From Nitrospirota bacterium (GTDB taxonomy: Bacteria; Nitrospirota; JACRHL01), in assembly GCA_029881725.1 (NCBI GenBank), contig JAOUMB010000002.1, forward strand, positions 43,398 to 107,397: DNA of 64,000 nucleotides, read 5' to 3'. Positions within the stretch are counted from its first letter, which is position 1. Each line of letters begins with the position of its first letter. The translations under genes were made by a program, and so were the position numbers. The notes beneath the pieces are model-generated. The model had not been told where the DNA came from. It saw nothing but the letters and a program-made list of their open reading frames with translations, and did not search any database. Positions 57,036 to 64,000 of this stretch are shown here, piece by piece.

Positions 57036-58492
57036 TCTCCCAGCAGATTGGGGAATCCAGCCCGCCCCATGGCGCCGTAGGTGAGCACCTTTCCGTGTTC
57101 CACTCCGGGCTGGTCGAACGGGTCAATGCCGTACAGCCCGCCTGCGATGGCGGTCATTACCTCAAACAGGTAGAACAACTGGCCCATGGTGAACGGGTTC
57201 AGTTCCGGAATGGTGATCCGCACGCTGGGGCGATTGCGTTCCCGCAGCACCATTTCCGTTGCTGCCTGCTCCACGTTCAACAGGCGCGCCAGCGTGGCCC
57301 CGGCCAGATAGTTCATCGCCCCCACCTCCGGGTGGGCACCGGGAATGGTCACCGGGTCCGCAAACCGCTCTACCCGCATGAAGGTGACCAGCTTGTCGTT
57401 TGGGCCCTCCACAAACAACTGCACCTGGGAGTGCTGATCGATGGCCCCCACCGCAGGCAGTGGCGTCTGGCCCGTGTGGACCGGGTTTCCCTGCAGATCG
57501 ACGGCTTTCCCCAGGCTTTCGGCCCACAGTTGGACGAACCAGTCCGCCAGATACTTCAACGAATCCGCGTACGGCATCATCACCGCAATCGGCTTGCCCT
57601 TGCGGGTATCGGCCAGATAATGAAGCGCGGCCAGCCGATAGGCCGGATTGGAGTCCAGATCGGCACTACGGGTGCGCTCCTCCATGTCGGCGGCCCCGGC
57701 CAGCAGCTCGACAATGTCGATCCCGCATACGGCCGCGGGCAACAGCCCGACGGCGGTCAATTGGGAAAACCGGCCGCCCACGTTGGGCGGTATCTCAAGC
57801 GTACGCCACCCCTCCCGCTCGGCCAATGGCCGCAGATCCCCCTTTGAAGGGTCGGTGGTGGCCACCAGGTGGTCCGACGGGCGGGCGACGGAGCGGGTCA
57901 ACCAGTCCCTGGCCACCAGATAGTTGGCGGCGGTTTCGGCGGTTCCGCCGGATTTGGACACCACGTTGACGCAGGTGCGGGCAGGATCCAGATGCCGCAA
58001 CACCGCCGAGACGGTGGTCGGATCGATGTTTTCGAGTAAAAACAGACGGGGGCCACCCCGCTCCTCCCGGGACAGGAGGTTATAAAGAGGTTCCCTCAGC
58101 GCAGCGTGGGCGGCTTTGGGCCCCAGGGAGGAGCCGCCAATGCCCACCAGCAGAAAGTTGTCGAACTCGTCCGCCAGTTCACCTCCCAACCGGGCGATGG
58201 CGGACGCGTCCTGATAGGGGAGATCGTAAAACCCCAGTTCACCGGCTTTGCGGCGGTCGGCCAACGCGTTGTGCGCCGCCATCAGGGGGGCAGTCAGTCC
58301 GGCGAATTCCTTCGGCGCAATCCCGTGTGCGGAATCAATGGTTGGGGATTCGGCGCGGGTGGTATCCAATTGGACACGGTTTGCGGCAATCCACTCCGGA
58401 TTCGAATGGCGTGTCAACGGCGCACCTCCCACAGATGGTTTGATGGCGGCCAGTCGGTTCCCGAAATGGAAGCCCTTGCCACCTTGGGCCAT
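57032..58492 (-). CDS. pgi: Glucose-6-phosphate isomerase
   Basis: Interconverts glucose-6-phosphate and fructose-6-phosphate. The ORF track starts inside the cbb3 terminator and next gene; ATG 58492 gives 486 residues. Motifs: FDNFLLVGIGGSSLGPKA, VVSKSGGTAETAANY, the catalytic Glu region NVGGRFSQLTAVGLLPAAV, IDQHSQVQLFVEGP, and the C-terminal PFDQPGVEHGKVL. The ribosome-binding site is weak. The stop codon TAG shares the palindrome CTAG with the fusion gene's stop, so the two convergent genes overlap by four bases. Confidence 0.95.
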   Translation of the reverse strand: MAQGGKGFHFGNRLAAIKPSVGGAPLTRHSNPEWIAANRVQLDTTRAESPTIDSAHGIAPKEFAGLTAPLMAAHNALADRRKAGELGFYDLPYQDASAIARLGGELADEFDNFLLVGIGGSSLGPKAAHAALREPLYNLLSREERGGPRLFLLENIDPTTVSAVLRHLDPARTCVNVVSKSGGTAETAANYLVARDWLTRSVARPSDHLVATTDPSKGDLRPLAEREGWRTLEIPPNVGGRFSQLTAVGLLPAAVCGIDIVELLAGAADMEERTRSADLDSNPAYRLAALHYLADTRKGKPIAVMMPYADSLKYLADWFVQLWAESLGKAVDLQGNPVHTGQTPLPAVGAIDQHSQVQLFVEGPNDKLVTFMRVERFADPVTIPGAHPEVGAMNYLAGATLARLLNVEQAATEMVLRERNRPSVRITIPELNPFTMGQLFYLFEVMTAIAGGLYGIDPFDQPGVEHGKVLTYGAMGRAGFPNLLGD

Positions 58493-58500
58493 TCTGCCAA

Positions 58501-58543
58501 AAAAAAAGAGTGGGAGGCGAGGCCTCCCACTCTTTATTTTTTG
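58501..58543 (-). terminator. Terminator at the end of the cbb3 operon
   Basis: AAAGAGTGGGAGGC / GCCTCCCACTCTTT, three-base loop, flanked by A and T runs, so it works both ways. It separates the oxidase operon from pgi. Confidence 0.9.
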
Positions 58544-58578
58544 CCTCCGGGCACGCTGCCCGGCAGTGCAGGACGTTT

Positions 58579-59013
58579 CTACTCGTAGTAGGTCGGGCAG
58601 TTCGCCGCGACAAAGTAGAGTCCAATCACCACCGTCAGCACCCAAACGACCGTCAGGACATAGCCGCCGTCAAACCAGGGGGCCTGGTTCGAGGTCAGCG
58701 CCTGGGTGCACTTGGGATCCGGCGTGTCGGTTACGCAGCCACGGTAGGGCGGCTCTTTCTCCACGCCAACGTACTTCTGGTCGCCGATGATGCTCGGCGT
58801 CAGGAAGAACGAACGCTGATCGAAGTTGTACGCAGAAGTCATGAAGTCATACTCCTTGCGCTCACCCCACAGCGGGAAGGTAATCAGCACCGAGGTGAAG
58901 ATCACCATTGCAATCAGGCTCGTCATGAAGACCGGCCACGGACGGCCACCCTCGCGGATGCCGTCGTAGAGCTCCCATTTGAGCTCTTCGAAGGTCAGTT
59001 TGCGACCTGCCAT
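58579..59013 (-). CDS. Two-helix membrane protein of the cbb3 operon
   Basis: A 144-residue protein with two transmembrane helices (near residues 28-50 and 115-137). The loop between them carries two cysteines (YRGCVTDTPDPKCTQ) that could form a disulfide, and the C-terminus ends AANCPTYYE. GAAGGAG precedes the ATG. No match to CcoP, CcoQ or CcoS was recognised: it has no CxxCH heme motif. It is the last gene of the operon, 75 bases after ccoO. Possibly a structural or assembly subunit of the oxidase. Confidence 0.7.
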   Translation of the reverse strand: MAGRKLTFEELKWELYDGIREGGRPWPVFMTSLIAMVIFTSVLITFPLWGERKEYDFMTSAYNFDQRSFFLTPSIIGDQKYVGVEKEPPYRGCVTDTPDPKCTQALTSNQAPWFDGGYVLTVVWVLTVVIGLYFVAANCPTYYE

Positions 59014-59088
59014 GTTAATTCTCCTTCTTCACTAATGAAGCGGTAGCACGGCCGGGGGGCGCATGGCCCCCCGGCCGGGTCGCCAACG

Positions 59089-59649
59089 TTACTTGAGGCT
59101 CACCATGTAGGCCGCAAGCGACTTCAGCTCATCCGTCGACAAAAAGTCGAAGGACTGCATGATCGATTTCGGCGCCACGGAGCGCGGGTCCTTGTGGTGC
59201 TGCAGGTGCCACGGAATCGACGGCATGCGGCTGCCCACATGCATCAGATCCGGAGCCTTGCGGTCGGAACCGACCACGGTCGGCGCTTCACCCACGAAGT
59301 CGCCGGCCAGCGGCGGAGCACCGAAGTACTCCCAGTCCGCACTCTGCTCGGGGAGCAGGGTGTGGCAGTGCCAGCAACCCTCGCGGATGAAGATCTTCTT
59401 CCCAACGCCAACCGGGTTGGGGATCATCTTTCCGCGCTTCTCGATTTGGGGGGTGTTCCACCCCTTCATCAGCGGGTCACGGACCGACCATGCGGAGGTA
59501 CCGTACATCACCTGCTTTTCCAGCGCCAACTGCGTCGCGGGAACGGATGCCAGGTAGACACCGCCGACGCCGATGGTCATGAACACCGCGATCCCGAAGA
59601 TCAGCAGGAACATGATTACGCCGATCTTGTACTCTTTATAACCACCCAT
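59089..59649 (-). CDS. ccoO: cbb3-type oxidase monoheme subunit (CcoO-like)
   Basis: A 186-residue membrane-anchored c-type cytochrome. One N-terminal helix (IGVIMFLLIFGIAVFMTIGV), then the single heme motif GCWHCHTLLPEQ near residue 92, APDLMHVGSRMPSIPWHLQHH with the axial Met region, and the end LSTDELKSLAAYMVSLK. The HTLLPEQ and PDLMHVGSR features match CcoO. It is shorter than most CcoO. It follows ccoN by 28 bases. No diheme CcoP gene is present, so this heme may be the only c-type heme of the complex unless ccoP is elsewhere. Confidence 0.88.
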   Translation of the reverse strand: MGGYKEYKIGVIMFLLIFGIAVFMTIGVGGVYLASVPATQLALEKQVMYGTSAWSVRDPLMKGWNTPQIEKRGKMIPNPVGVGKKIFIREGCWHCHTLLPEQSADWEYFGAPPLAGDFVGEAPTVVGSDRKAPDLMHVGSRMPSIPWHLQHHKDPRSVAPKSIMQSFDFLSTDELKSLAAYMVSLK

Positions 59650-59676
59650 TGGTGTGTTCTCCTATACAGCTTTCGC

Positions 59677-61098
59677 TTAGGTGTAGTACGCGGTGGCCGG
59701 AGGATTCTTCTCCGTCACCGGCTCACCAGCGGTGGCCGTCTTGTAGAGGTTGTACAGGAAGATCCACTGACCCAGAACGATCGTCAGACCGAACAGGGAC
59801 CGCCCAACCATGTACGGGTGGGTGGCGTACACGACGTCGATGAAGGTGGTGTTGTACACCTTGCCCGACGCCTGGATCAGACCGGCCAGAGTCAACGTGG
59901 TCCAGAACCCGATGAAGCCGACGGTGGTCAGCCAGTAGTGGGTGGTGGCCAGAGACTGGCTGTAGATCTTCCGCTGGAACAGCTTCGCAATCGCGTAGTA
60001 GGTCGCGCCGATCTCGATGAAGGTCGAGAATCCGAGCAACGCAAAGTGCGCGTGCGCCACGATCCAGTGCGTACCGTGAATGTACCAGTTGATCGCACGG
60101 GTCTGCTGGAAGGCACCCTGGAAGTTCAGGGGCACCGCCATCAGGGTACCGGTGAGAGCGAACTGGACGGACACGTTATCCGAGAACATCTGCCACTTGC
60201 CCTGCACGGTCAGCACCATGTTGGTGATGAACGCCAGCGACGGGATGAGGATCATCACGCCGGACACCGAGGCAAACGACTTCATCCACTCCGGGATCGG
60301 AGCACCCATCAGGTGGTGCGCACCCGGAGTCGAGTAGAACGCCACGATGGTCCAGAAGTGAAGGTGGCCGATCTTGTGGCTGTAGAGCACGTTGCCGGTC
60401 ACCTTCGGGATCACGTAGTACGCGATCGCCGCGGACACCGGGGTGATCCACAGGCCCAGCACGTTGTGCGCGTGCCACCAGACCATGTAGGCCTCGTTCA
60501 GACCGGTAACCGGGAACAGATCCGGAATCGCGCCGATGAAGTAGGTCATCCAGATCATCACCAGGGCTCCCAGGAAGAACCAGATGGTGATGTAGATGCC
60601 CTGGGTACGACGCTGGGTCACGGTCATGAAGGTGTTAACCGCGGCAAAGCCGAGGATGAACACCAGCACGTAGATATCAACCGGCCAGATCAGCTCCTGA
60701 TACTCACGACCGGAGTTGGCGCCCACCAGCAGCGACACGGCCGCAACGACCAGACCCACGTTCCACAGCCAGATGTTCCACAGGCCGAGCTTCTCGCTCC
60801 ACAGCCGGCAGTTACACAGGGCCGGGGTCATGTAGTACATGGCGGCCACGAAAGCCATGGAGATCCAGCCGAAGATCACCAGGGTAATGTGCATCGGACG
60901 CACACGGCCAAAGGCGAACGCCGAAGTCAGCGGACCCATCACGTCCACGCCGTTCAGCAGATCGGGCCATGCGATCCGCAAACTTGTAAAGAACCCGAAA
61001 GAGGCACCCAGGCACAGCCACACCACAGCGCTAAAGAACGCATGCTTGGCGGCGGTACCGGGCCGAATCCCCTCGTAGGTCGCAGTTGCAGTACTCAT
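59677..61098 (-). CDS. ccoN: cbb3-type cytochrome c oxidase subunit I (CcoN-like)
   Basis: A 473-residue heme-copper oxidase subunit with about twelve helices. Expected ligands: low-spin heme His in RPMHITLVIFG, CuB ligands WWHAHNVLGLW and the pair in YSTPGAHHLM, and heme His residues in HWIVAHAHFALLG. The Tyr in FYSTPGAHH lies where cbb3 enzymes have the cross-linked Tyr, six residues before the His pair; nitric oxide reductases lack this Tyr, so O2 reduction is the better call. The ATG has AAAGGAG upstream. It is fifth to seventh in an operon of unfamiliar small proteins. Confidence 0.93.
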   Translation of the reverse strand: MSTATATYEGIRPGTAAKHAFFSAVVWLCLGASFGFFTSLRIAWPDLLNGVDVMGPLTSAFAFGRVRPMHITLVIFGWISMAFVAAMYYMTPALCNCRLWSEKLGLWNIWLWNVGLVVAAVSLLVGANSGREYQELIWPVDIYVLVFILGFAAVNTFMTVTQRRTQGIYITIWFFLGALVMIWMTYFIGAIPDLFPVTGLNEAYMVWWHAHNVLGLWITPVSAAIAYYVIPKVTGNVLYSHKIGHLHFWTIVAFYSTPGAHHLMGAPIPEWMKSFASVSGVMILIPSLAFITNMVLTVQGKWQMFSDNVSVQFALTGTLMAVPLNFQGAFQQTRAINWYIHGTHWIVAHAHFALLGFSTFIEIGATYYAIAKLFQRKIYSQSLATTHYWLTTVGFIGFWTTLTLAGLIQASGKVYNTTFIDVVYATHPYMVGRSLFGLTIVLGQWIFLYNLYKTATAGEPVTEKNPPATAYYT

Positions 61099-61150
61099 AC
61101 CAAACCACTCCTTTCGATGCCGGAACCCAAAGTTCCGGCGATCCAGTTAA

Positions 61151-61366
61151 TCACTCGTCCGGGGCCTGCTGCTTCATCAGCATGAACATCATCGCCGCCA
61201 CCACAAGCCCGATTGCGAACGTCCACTTGAACATGTAGATGTAGTCGCCGGTCCACACATCGTGGCGGCCGGACCACATGCCCAAATTGACTGCGGAGCC
61301 GATAACGGTTCCCAGGCCGAAGCCGAGAAACGCCCCATTCAGCACCCACGTAAGCATCTTTTCCAT
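61151..61366 (-). CDS. Small two-helix membrane protein upstream of ccoN
   Basis: A 71-residue protein from ATG 61366 (GGGAGGAATTG site upstream); the ORF-track start lies in the previous gene. Two helices (VLNGAFLGFGLGTVIGSAV and FKWTFAIGLVVAAMMFMLM) with a short loop. Size and position suggest a CcoQ- or CcoS-like accessory subunit, but no sequence signature was recognised. Confidence 0.65.
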   Translation of the reverse strand: MEKMLTWVLNGAFLGFGLGTVIGSAVNLGMWSGRHDVWTGDYIYMFKWTFAIGLVVAAMMFMLMKQQAPDE

Positions 61367-61395
61367 TTCAATTCCTCCCTTGATCGCCAGACGGG

Positions 61396-61611
61396 CTACT
61401 CGGAGTATTTCCCGGCCTTGCCACTGACCATCATGTAGATCAGAAAGACACTGTTGCAGGCGAGAATAAAGCCACAAACCGCGGCAAACGTAGACAGCCA
61501 GCCCGGACCATGGTGAGCAGGATTCCCGTGCGCCTTTTCGAGCGCGAAGGCCAGATCACCCATCCCGACCAACACAGCGGTGGTCACCATGGCAATTGTC
61601 GACTTGCTCAT
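61396..61611 (-). CDS. Small membrane protein of the cbb3 operon
   Basis: A 71-residue product with AAAGGAGGGATCTG before its ATG. An N-terminal helix (IAMVTTAVLVGMGDLAFAL, perhaps a signal anchor) and a second helix (FAAVCGFILACNSVFLIYMM) are separated by a His-rich loop KAHGNPAHHGPG, which could bind a metal such as copper. No family recognised. Confidence 0.65.
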   Translation of the reverse strand: MSKSTIAMVTTAVLVGMGDLAFALEKAHGNPAHHGPGWLSTFAAVCGFILACNSVFLIYMMVSGKAGKYSE

Positions 61612-61655
61612 TCAGATCCCTCCTTTTTCCAATTCAGGTTGCCCAACGAACAACC

Positions 61656-61907
61656 TTACGGATTGTCCAGATAAGGATCCTTCCGATCGACGTCGATGTC
61701 GTCGATGGCGTCCTTGTACCACAGCACACCGCCCGCCACCCAAACAGCCACATAGGTGATGAGGATGTACATAAACGGTGTGTTCGGACCCCACCACGGG
61801 TTACCCCCGATGTCTTCGCCGAACACCTTCACATTCTGGGCCATGATGATCTCGGCGATCACCGCCACAGCAATAATCACACCCCAGATCAGGAACTTCC
61901 CTTGCAT
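61656..61907 (-). CDS. Small two-helix membrane protein of the cbb3 operon
   Basis: An 83-residue protein preceded by AAAGGAGATAG. Helix one is FLIWGVIIAVAVIAEIIM, helix two YILITYVAVWVAGGVLWY, with the Trp/Pro-rich loop GGNPWWGPNTPF between them and an acidic end DAIDDIDVDRKDPYLDNP. No signature was recognised. It sits 44 bases before the His-rich protein and likely belongs to the oxidase complex or its assembly. Confidence 0.65.
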   Translation of the reverse strand: MQGKFLIWGVIIAVAVIAEIIMAQNVKVFGEDIGGNPWWGPNTPFMYILITYVAVWVAGGVLWYKDAIDDIDVDRKDPYLDNP

Positions 61908-61977
61908 GGGCTATCTCCTTTGTTTCTCCCGGCGACTTCCGCCGTTCTTCCGTGGAACACCGAGCTTCCCATCGACC

Positions 61978-62601
61978 TCACCCTCGGGGCCGACTTAAAT
62001 GGAAGACTACCGGTGCCGCCGGGTCACCTCCCGCCTCCCGGATTCCAAGCACTTTCAGCTCAGCTGAAGCGGGTGGATCCGGATGGGGCTGGAAGAAAAC
62101 CAGAGACTCCCGGGTATACCCCGGAAACACTCTGGCCACCCCTAGCTTCCGTTTCTGGAACTGGTCCAGAACCTGTTTGTGCTCACGCCGGGCCGTGGCC
62201 GAGGCGTAAGCACCTGTCATTCGCTCATTAAACAGCCGAAGCGCCTCTTCGGTGCTCAGAGCGCGCATCTCCCGAGCACCAACACGAAGCATTACCCGGT
62301 CAAAATCCACATCGACCGGCCCCTCGGCCGCATTCGCGACACTCAACTCAAACACCCAGAAGGTACTCACCAGCAGCGATGAGATGCCTTCCGTCGCCTC
62401 CCCGCGGGAAACGACCCGAACCTTAACTCCCCCGGTGGTTACCTCCGGAGGATCCACCCGAAAGACCAGACCTTGCTGCCAGCCCTCGGGATTGGAAAGA
62501 AACCCGACATACCTCGAAATGGCGAGTATTAAACTGATCGTGGCGGCAGAAGTCAACAAGACCGCGAGAATGACGACTACCTTTTTTCTGGTGTCCGCCA
62601 A
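61978..62601 (-). CDS. Hypothetical membrane-anchored protein with Ig-like region
   Basis: A 207-residue protein, TTG start three bases after the previous stop. One N-terminal helix (VVVILAVLLTSAATISLILAI), then an extracytoplasmic domain rich in beta strands (VTTGGVKVRVVSRGE; WVFELSVANAAEGPVDVDFDRV), resembling a small Ig-like fold as in the C-terminus of CcoG, but without the Fe-S or helices of CcoG. A helical part follows (LRLFNERMTGAYASATARRE). Function unknown. The operon position suggests a role in oxidase assembly. Confidence 0.6.
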   Translation of the reverse strand: MADTRKKVVVILAVLLTSAATISLILAISRYVGFLSNPEGWQQGLVFRVDPPEVTTGGVKVRVVSRGEATEGISSLLVSTFWVFELSVANAAEGPVDVDFDRVMLRVGAREMRALSTEEALRLFNERMTGAYASATARREHKQVLDQFQKRKLGVARVFPGYTRESLVFFQPHPDPPASAELKVLGIREAGGDPAAPVVFHLSRPRG

Positions 62602-62604
62602 TGC

Positions 62605-62988
62605 TCACCCCGCCTCTCCTTCCTTGCCACCGCGGCGCCGCCAGGTGTACCAGAAGATCACCACAAACCCGCCGCCCACGTATAACAGGGCCGCCAGCAT
62701 GCCGCCATCCAGGAACGACCCGCCGCCCGCACCGGCCGCCAGGCGCTCCAGCGGGTTGCCGCCACCACCCGTCAGGAATGGTGCGTTCAACATCACCGCC
62801 AGCAGCATGACCATGCCCACCATCACCGCCAGCCACCAGGGAATGTTCCGCTGGCTGCTCTCGATCCGGTTGTACAGGTCCGCATCTTCAAAGCGGTCCT
62901 GGTACGGGTCAGCCTGGGCAATCAGATCGTGATCCACGTCCAGTCCGCCACGCGGGGCCACCGGTTGAATGTCTTCCGGCAACGCCAT
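62605..62988 (-). CDS. Hypothetical two-helix membrane protein
   Basis: A 127-residue protein whose ATG overlaps the previous stop (TGATG). Cytoplasmic-type head rich in Asp (DVDHDLIAQADPYQDRFEDAD), helix one WWLAVMVGMVMLLAVMLNAPF, a Gly-rich loop GGGGNPLERLAAGAGGG, helix two LAALLYVGGGFVVIFWYTW and a basic end. No family recognised. Confidence 0.6.
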   Translation of the reverse strand: MALPEDIQPVAPRGGLDVDHDLIAQADPYQDRFEDADLYNRIESSQRNIPWWLAVMVGMVMLLAVMLNAPFLTGGGGNPLERLAAGAGGGSFLDGGMLAALLYVGGGFVVIFWYTWRRRGGKEGEAG

Positions 62989-63647
62989 CAGGAGGCCCCT
63001 TCCGGACCGGAGGCCACCGGCACCGCACGCGCATCGTCAAAAATACGGGGATCGTCAAAGCTGGGCTTCACCCGCTCTCCCTCTTCCGGGTAGGCGCAGT
63101 AGTCGGCCAGCACCGGGGTGAGCGTGTCCTCGAAATAGGAGCCCTTGAACTCGCCGCCCACCAGCAGGTCCCCCGCCTTGTCCAGATAGCCCAGAAAGTT
63201 CAGCAGCAGTTCGTCCCGCAGGCGCCCGTCACGCACATCAATCGACTCCACCCCGGACGCCCCGTCACGCAGCCCCTCAAACACCGACCAGAGCCACATA
63301 CGGGCCCCCTGCAGGTTGGAAAACACGGCGGACTCGCGGGTCCACGGCCGGCCCATCATGGGAAAGAATACGGATTCGTGGCGGACCAGCAGCCGGTCCA
63401 AGGTGCGCATTTCCGATTCCCAGGCGAATCCCAGCGGAACCAGGCCCTGCTCCGCGCGCTCCCGGGCGACCTGACCCAGACGCTGATAGCCTTCGAGGGC
63501 GGTCTGGAAATCGTTCGCGAAACGGGCACGCACCGGATCCGCCGGGGACACGGCCCACGCGGCAGCCGGAGCCATGCACGCCACCAGCAACACCAGTAAT
63601 GTCAGGAATCGGGACACCGCACTCCCCGCTTTACGAGACAGGCACAC
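62988..63647 (-). CDS. Hypothetical exported protein, first gene of the cbb3 operon
   Basis: The ORF track starts at 63716, but GTG 63647 has a GAGGAG site and a clean signal peptide (FLTLLVLLVACMAPAAAWA), and lies just downstream of a predicted promoter; this gives 219 residues. The mature part is mainly helical (ARFANDFQTALEGYQRLGQ; LLNFLGYLDKAGDLLVGGEF) with an ending that includes ADYCAYPEEGERVKPSFDD. No CxxCH or known metal motif. Family not recognised; periplasmic location is likely. Its stop overlaps the next gene. Confidence 0.6.
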   Translation of the reverse strand: MCLSRKAGSAVSRFLTLLVLLVACMAPAAAWAVSPADPVRARFANDFQTALEGYQRLGQVARERAEQGLVPLGFAWESEMRTLDRLLVRHESVFFPMMGRPWTRESAVFSNLQGARMWLWSVFEGLRDGASGVESIDVRDGRLRDELLLNFLGYLDKAGDLLVGGEFKGSYFEDTLTPVLADYCAYPEEGERVKPSFDDPRIFDDARAVPVASGPEGAS

Positions 63648-63675
63648 ACCACTCCTCTGAACCCTGAAGGGCCAA

Positions 63676-63681
63676 AGCGTA
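63676..63681 (-). promoter_or_regulatory. Extended -10 element (TGCTACGCT) of the cbb3 operon
   Basis: TACGCT preceded by TGC. The predicted start (about 63669) is 41 bases from the centre of the inverted repeat, as in class II FNR promoters, and 22 bases before the GTG. Confidence 0.4.
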
Positions 63682-63701
63682 GCATCATCGCGCGACCGTG
63701 G

Positions 63702-63717
63702 TATGACATTCGTCATA
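63702..63717. promoter_or_regulatory. FNR/CRP-like inverted repeat TATGAC-N4-GTCATA
   Basis: A perfect 6-4-6 inverted repeat. The spacing equals an FNR-box (TTGAT-N4-ATCAA), with the half-site changed to ATGAC. It lies before an operon for a cbb3 oxidase, a usual FNR or FixK target. Confidence 0.5.
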
Positions 63718-63778
63718 AGTGCCGATCCTTATTGGTTTCTGGCACCGGCCATCCGGTAAACATGAACGATCCGCCCGA

Positions 63779-63806
63779 AGTATACGGACCCACCGGAAAA
63801 GGTCAA
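63779..63806 (-). promoter_or_regulatory. Sigma-70-type promoter upstream of the cbb3 operon
   Basis: Minus strand TTGACC, 16-base spacer, TATACT. Predicted start near 63772, upstream of the inverted repeat. Confidence 0.55.
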
Positions 63807-63831
63807 CCCCGCCCGGAAAAACAACCCGGCG

Positions 63832-64000
63832 TCAGGTCGTGTGGGGGCACCCGCCGGCTTCGTCCACAAACTCGATACCCACCGCAAACACCCCCCCCAC
63901 CTGATTGATCCACACCACGTTCCCCTGATAGCGCTCGGCCACCTCCACCTCTTCCATGAGGTCCTCGATAGTGAGTTCAATGTGCCGGCTCCCCGCTGGG
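63832..64000 (-). CDS. C-terminal part of a PilZ-like domain protein (cut by window edge; not in ORF track)
   Basis: The open frame at the right edge reads AGSRHIELTIEDLMEEVE, ERYQGNVVWINQVGGVF and AVGIEFVDEAGGC before TGA. The run hydrophobic strand - G-x-V-V-W - short loop - G-I-E-F is the end of the PilZ fold, which binds c-di-GMP through an N-terminal RxxxR/NxSxxG motif. That N-terminal motif would lie outside the window. The frame in the ORF track here is a shadow in another frame. Located directly upstream of the cbb3 promoter. Confidence 0.55.
   Translation of the reverse strand, partial: PAGSRHIELTIEDLMEEVEVAERYQGNVVWINQVGGVFAVGIEFVDEAGGCPHTT

Noticed and set aside
59677-61098. CcoN-like protein could be a nitric oxide reductase (NorB)
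   Set aside because: The Tyr position of cbb3 oxidases is present before the HH pair and a CcoO-like subunit with HTLLPEQ is adjacent; NorB would lack these.

Overview
The window is GC-rich, densely coded chromosomal DNA from a Gram-negative bacterium: it has a TonB-dependent receptor, outer-membrane barrel proteins, lipoproteins and c-type cytochromes. The block tilS-hpt-ftsH-folP-cdaA-cdaR-glmM includes a CdaA-type diadenylate cyclase, which is rare in typical alpha- and gammaproteobacteria. It occurs in former deltaproteobacteria and in some deep-branching Pseudomonadota and Nitrospinota-like lineages. The F1 genes form a stand-alone atpHAGDC operon without F0 genes. I cannot assign a genus. 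No insertion sequence, prophage, rRNA or CRISPR array was seen.

Layout. 1-8000: tilS (cut by the left edge), hpt, ftsH, folP, cdaA, cdaR, glmM and a tetraheme cytochrome c. 8000-9580: a small membrane ORF, a terminator and about 1.1 kb without a convincing gene. 9580-15170: an M28 peptidase, then (minus strand) TonB receptor, YfiR-like protein and hybrid histidine kinase. 15300-25140: a minus-strand polysaccharide operon (chain-length regulator, flippase, glycosyltransferases, methyltransferases, sulfotransferase, Wzy-like protein) behind a recognisable promoter. 25500-27160: tRNA-Glu, tRNA-Lys and an M48 peptidase lipoprotein. 27280-32930: a PAS/sigma-54 activator, a tandem PTPS/QueD protein, folE, a GlcF-like Fe-S protein, a zinc-ribbon protein behind a TGAAAC array and a sigma-54-like promoter, an IscA/ErpA-type protein and folB. 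33250-40220: a very large secreted repeat protein broken by a one-base frameshift, facing a lipoprotein and an outer-membrane barrel. 40370-45440: atpHAGDC. 45510-48580: rplU, rpmA, obgE, proB. 48700-57035: a giant fusion reading frame joining ETF:quinone oxidoreductase, two acyl-CoA dehydrogenase-like modules, EtfB, EtfA and a basic tail, interrupted by one in-frame TAG. 57030-58490: pgi. 58580-63720: a divergent cbb3-type oxidase operon (CcoN and CcoO, no CcoP) with six unrecognised membrane or exported proteins, plus a partial PilZ-like gene at the right edge.

The most unusual items are (1) the single-frame fusion of the acyl-CoA dehydrogenase-to-quinone electron path and its amber codon, (2) the reduced CcoNO operon with unfamiliar partners and an FNR-box-like control region, and (3) the TTTCA/TGAAA operator shared by the sigma-54 activator and the zinc-ribbon promoter. 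All functional statements rest on reading motifs by eye; no database search was possible.
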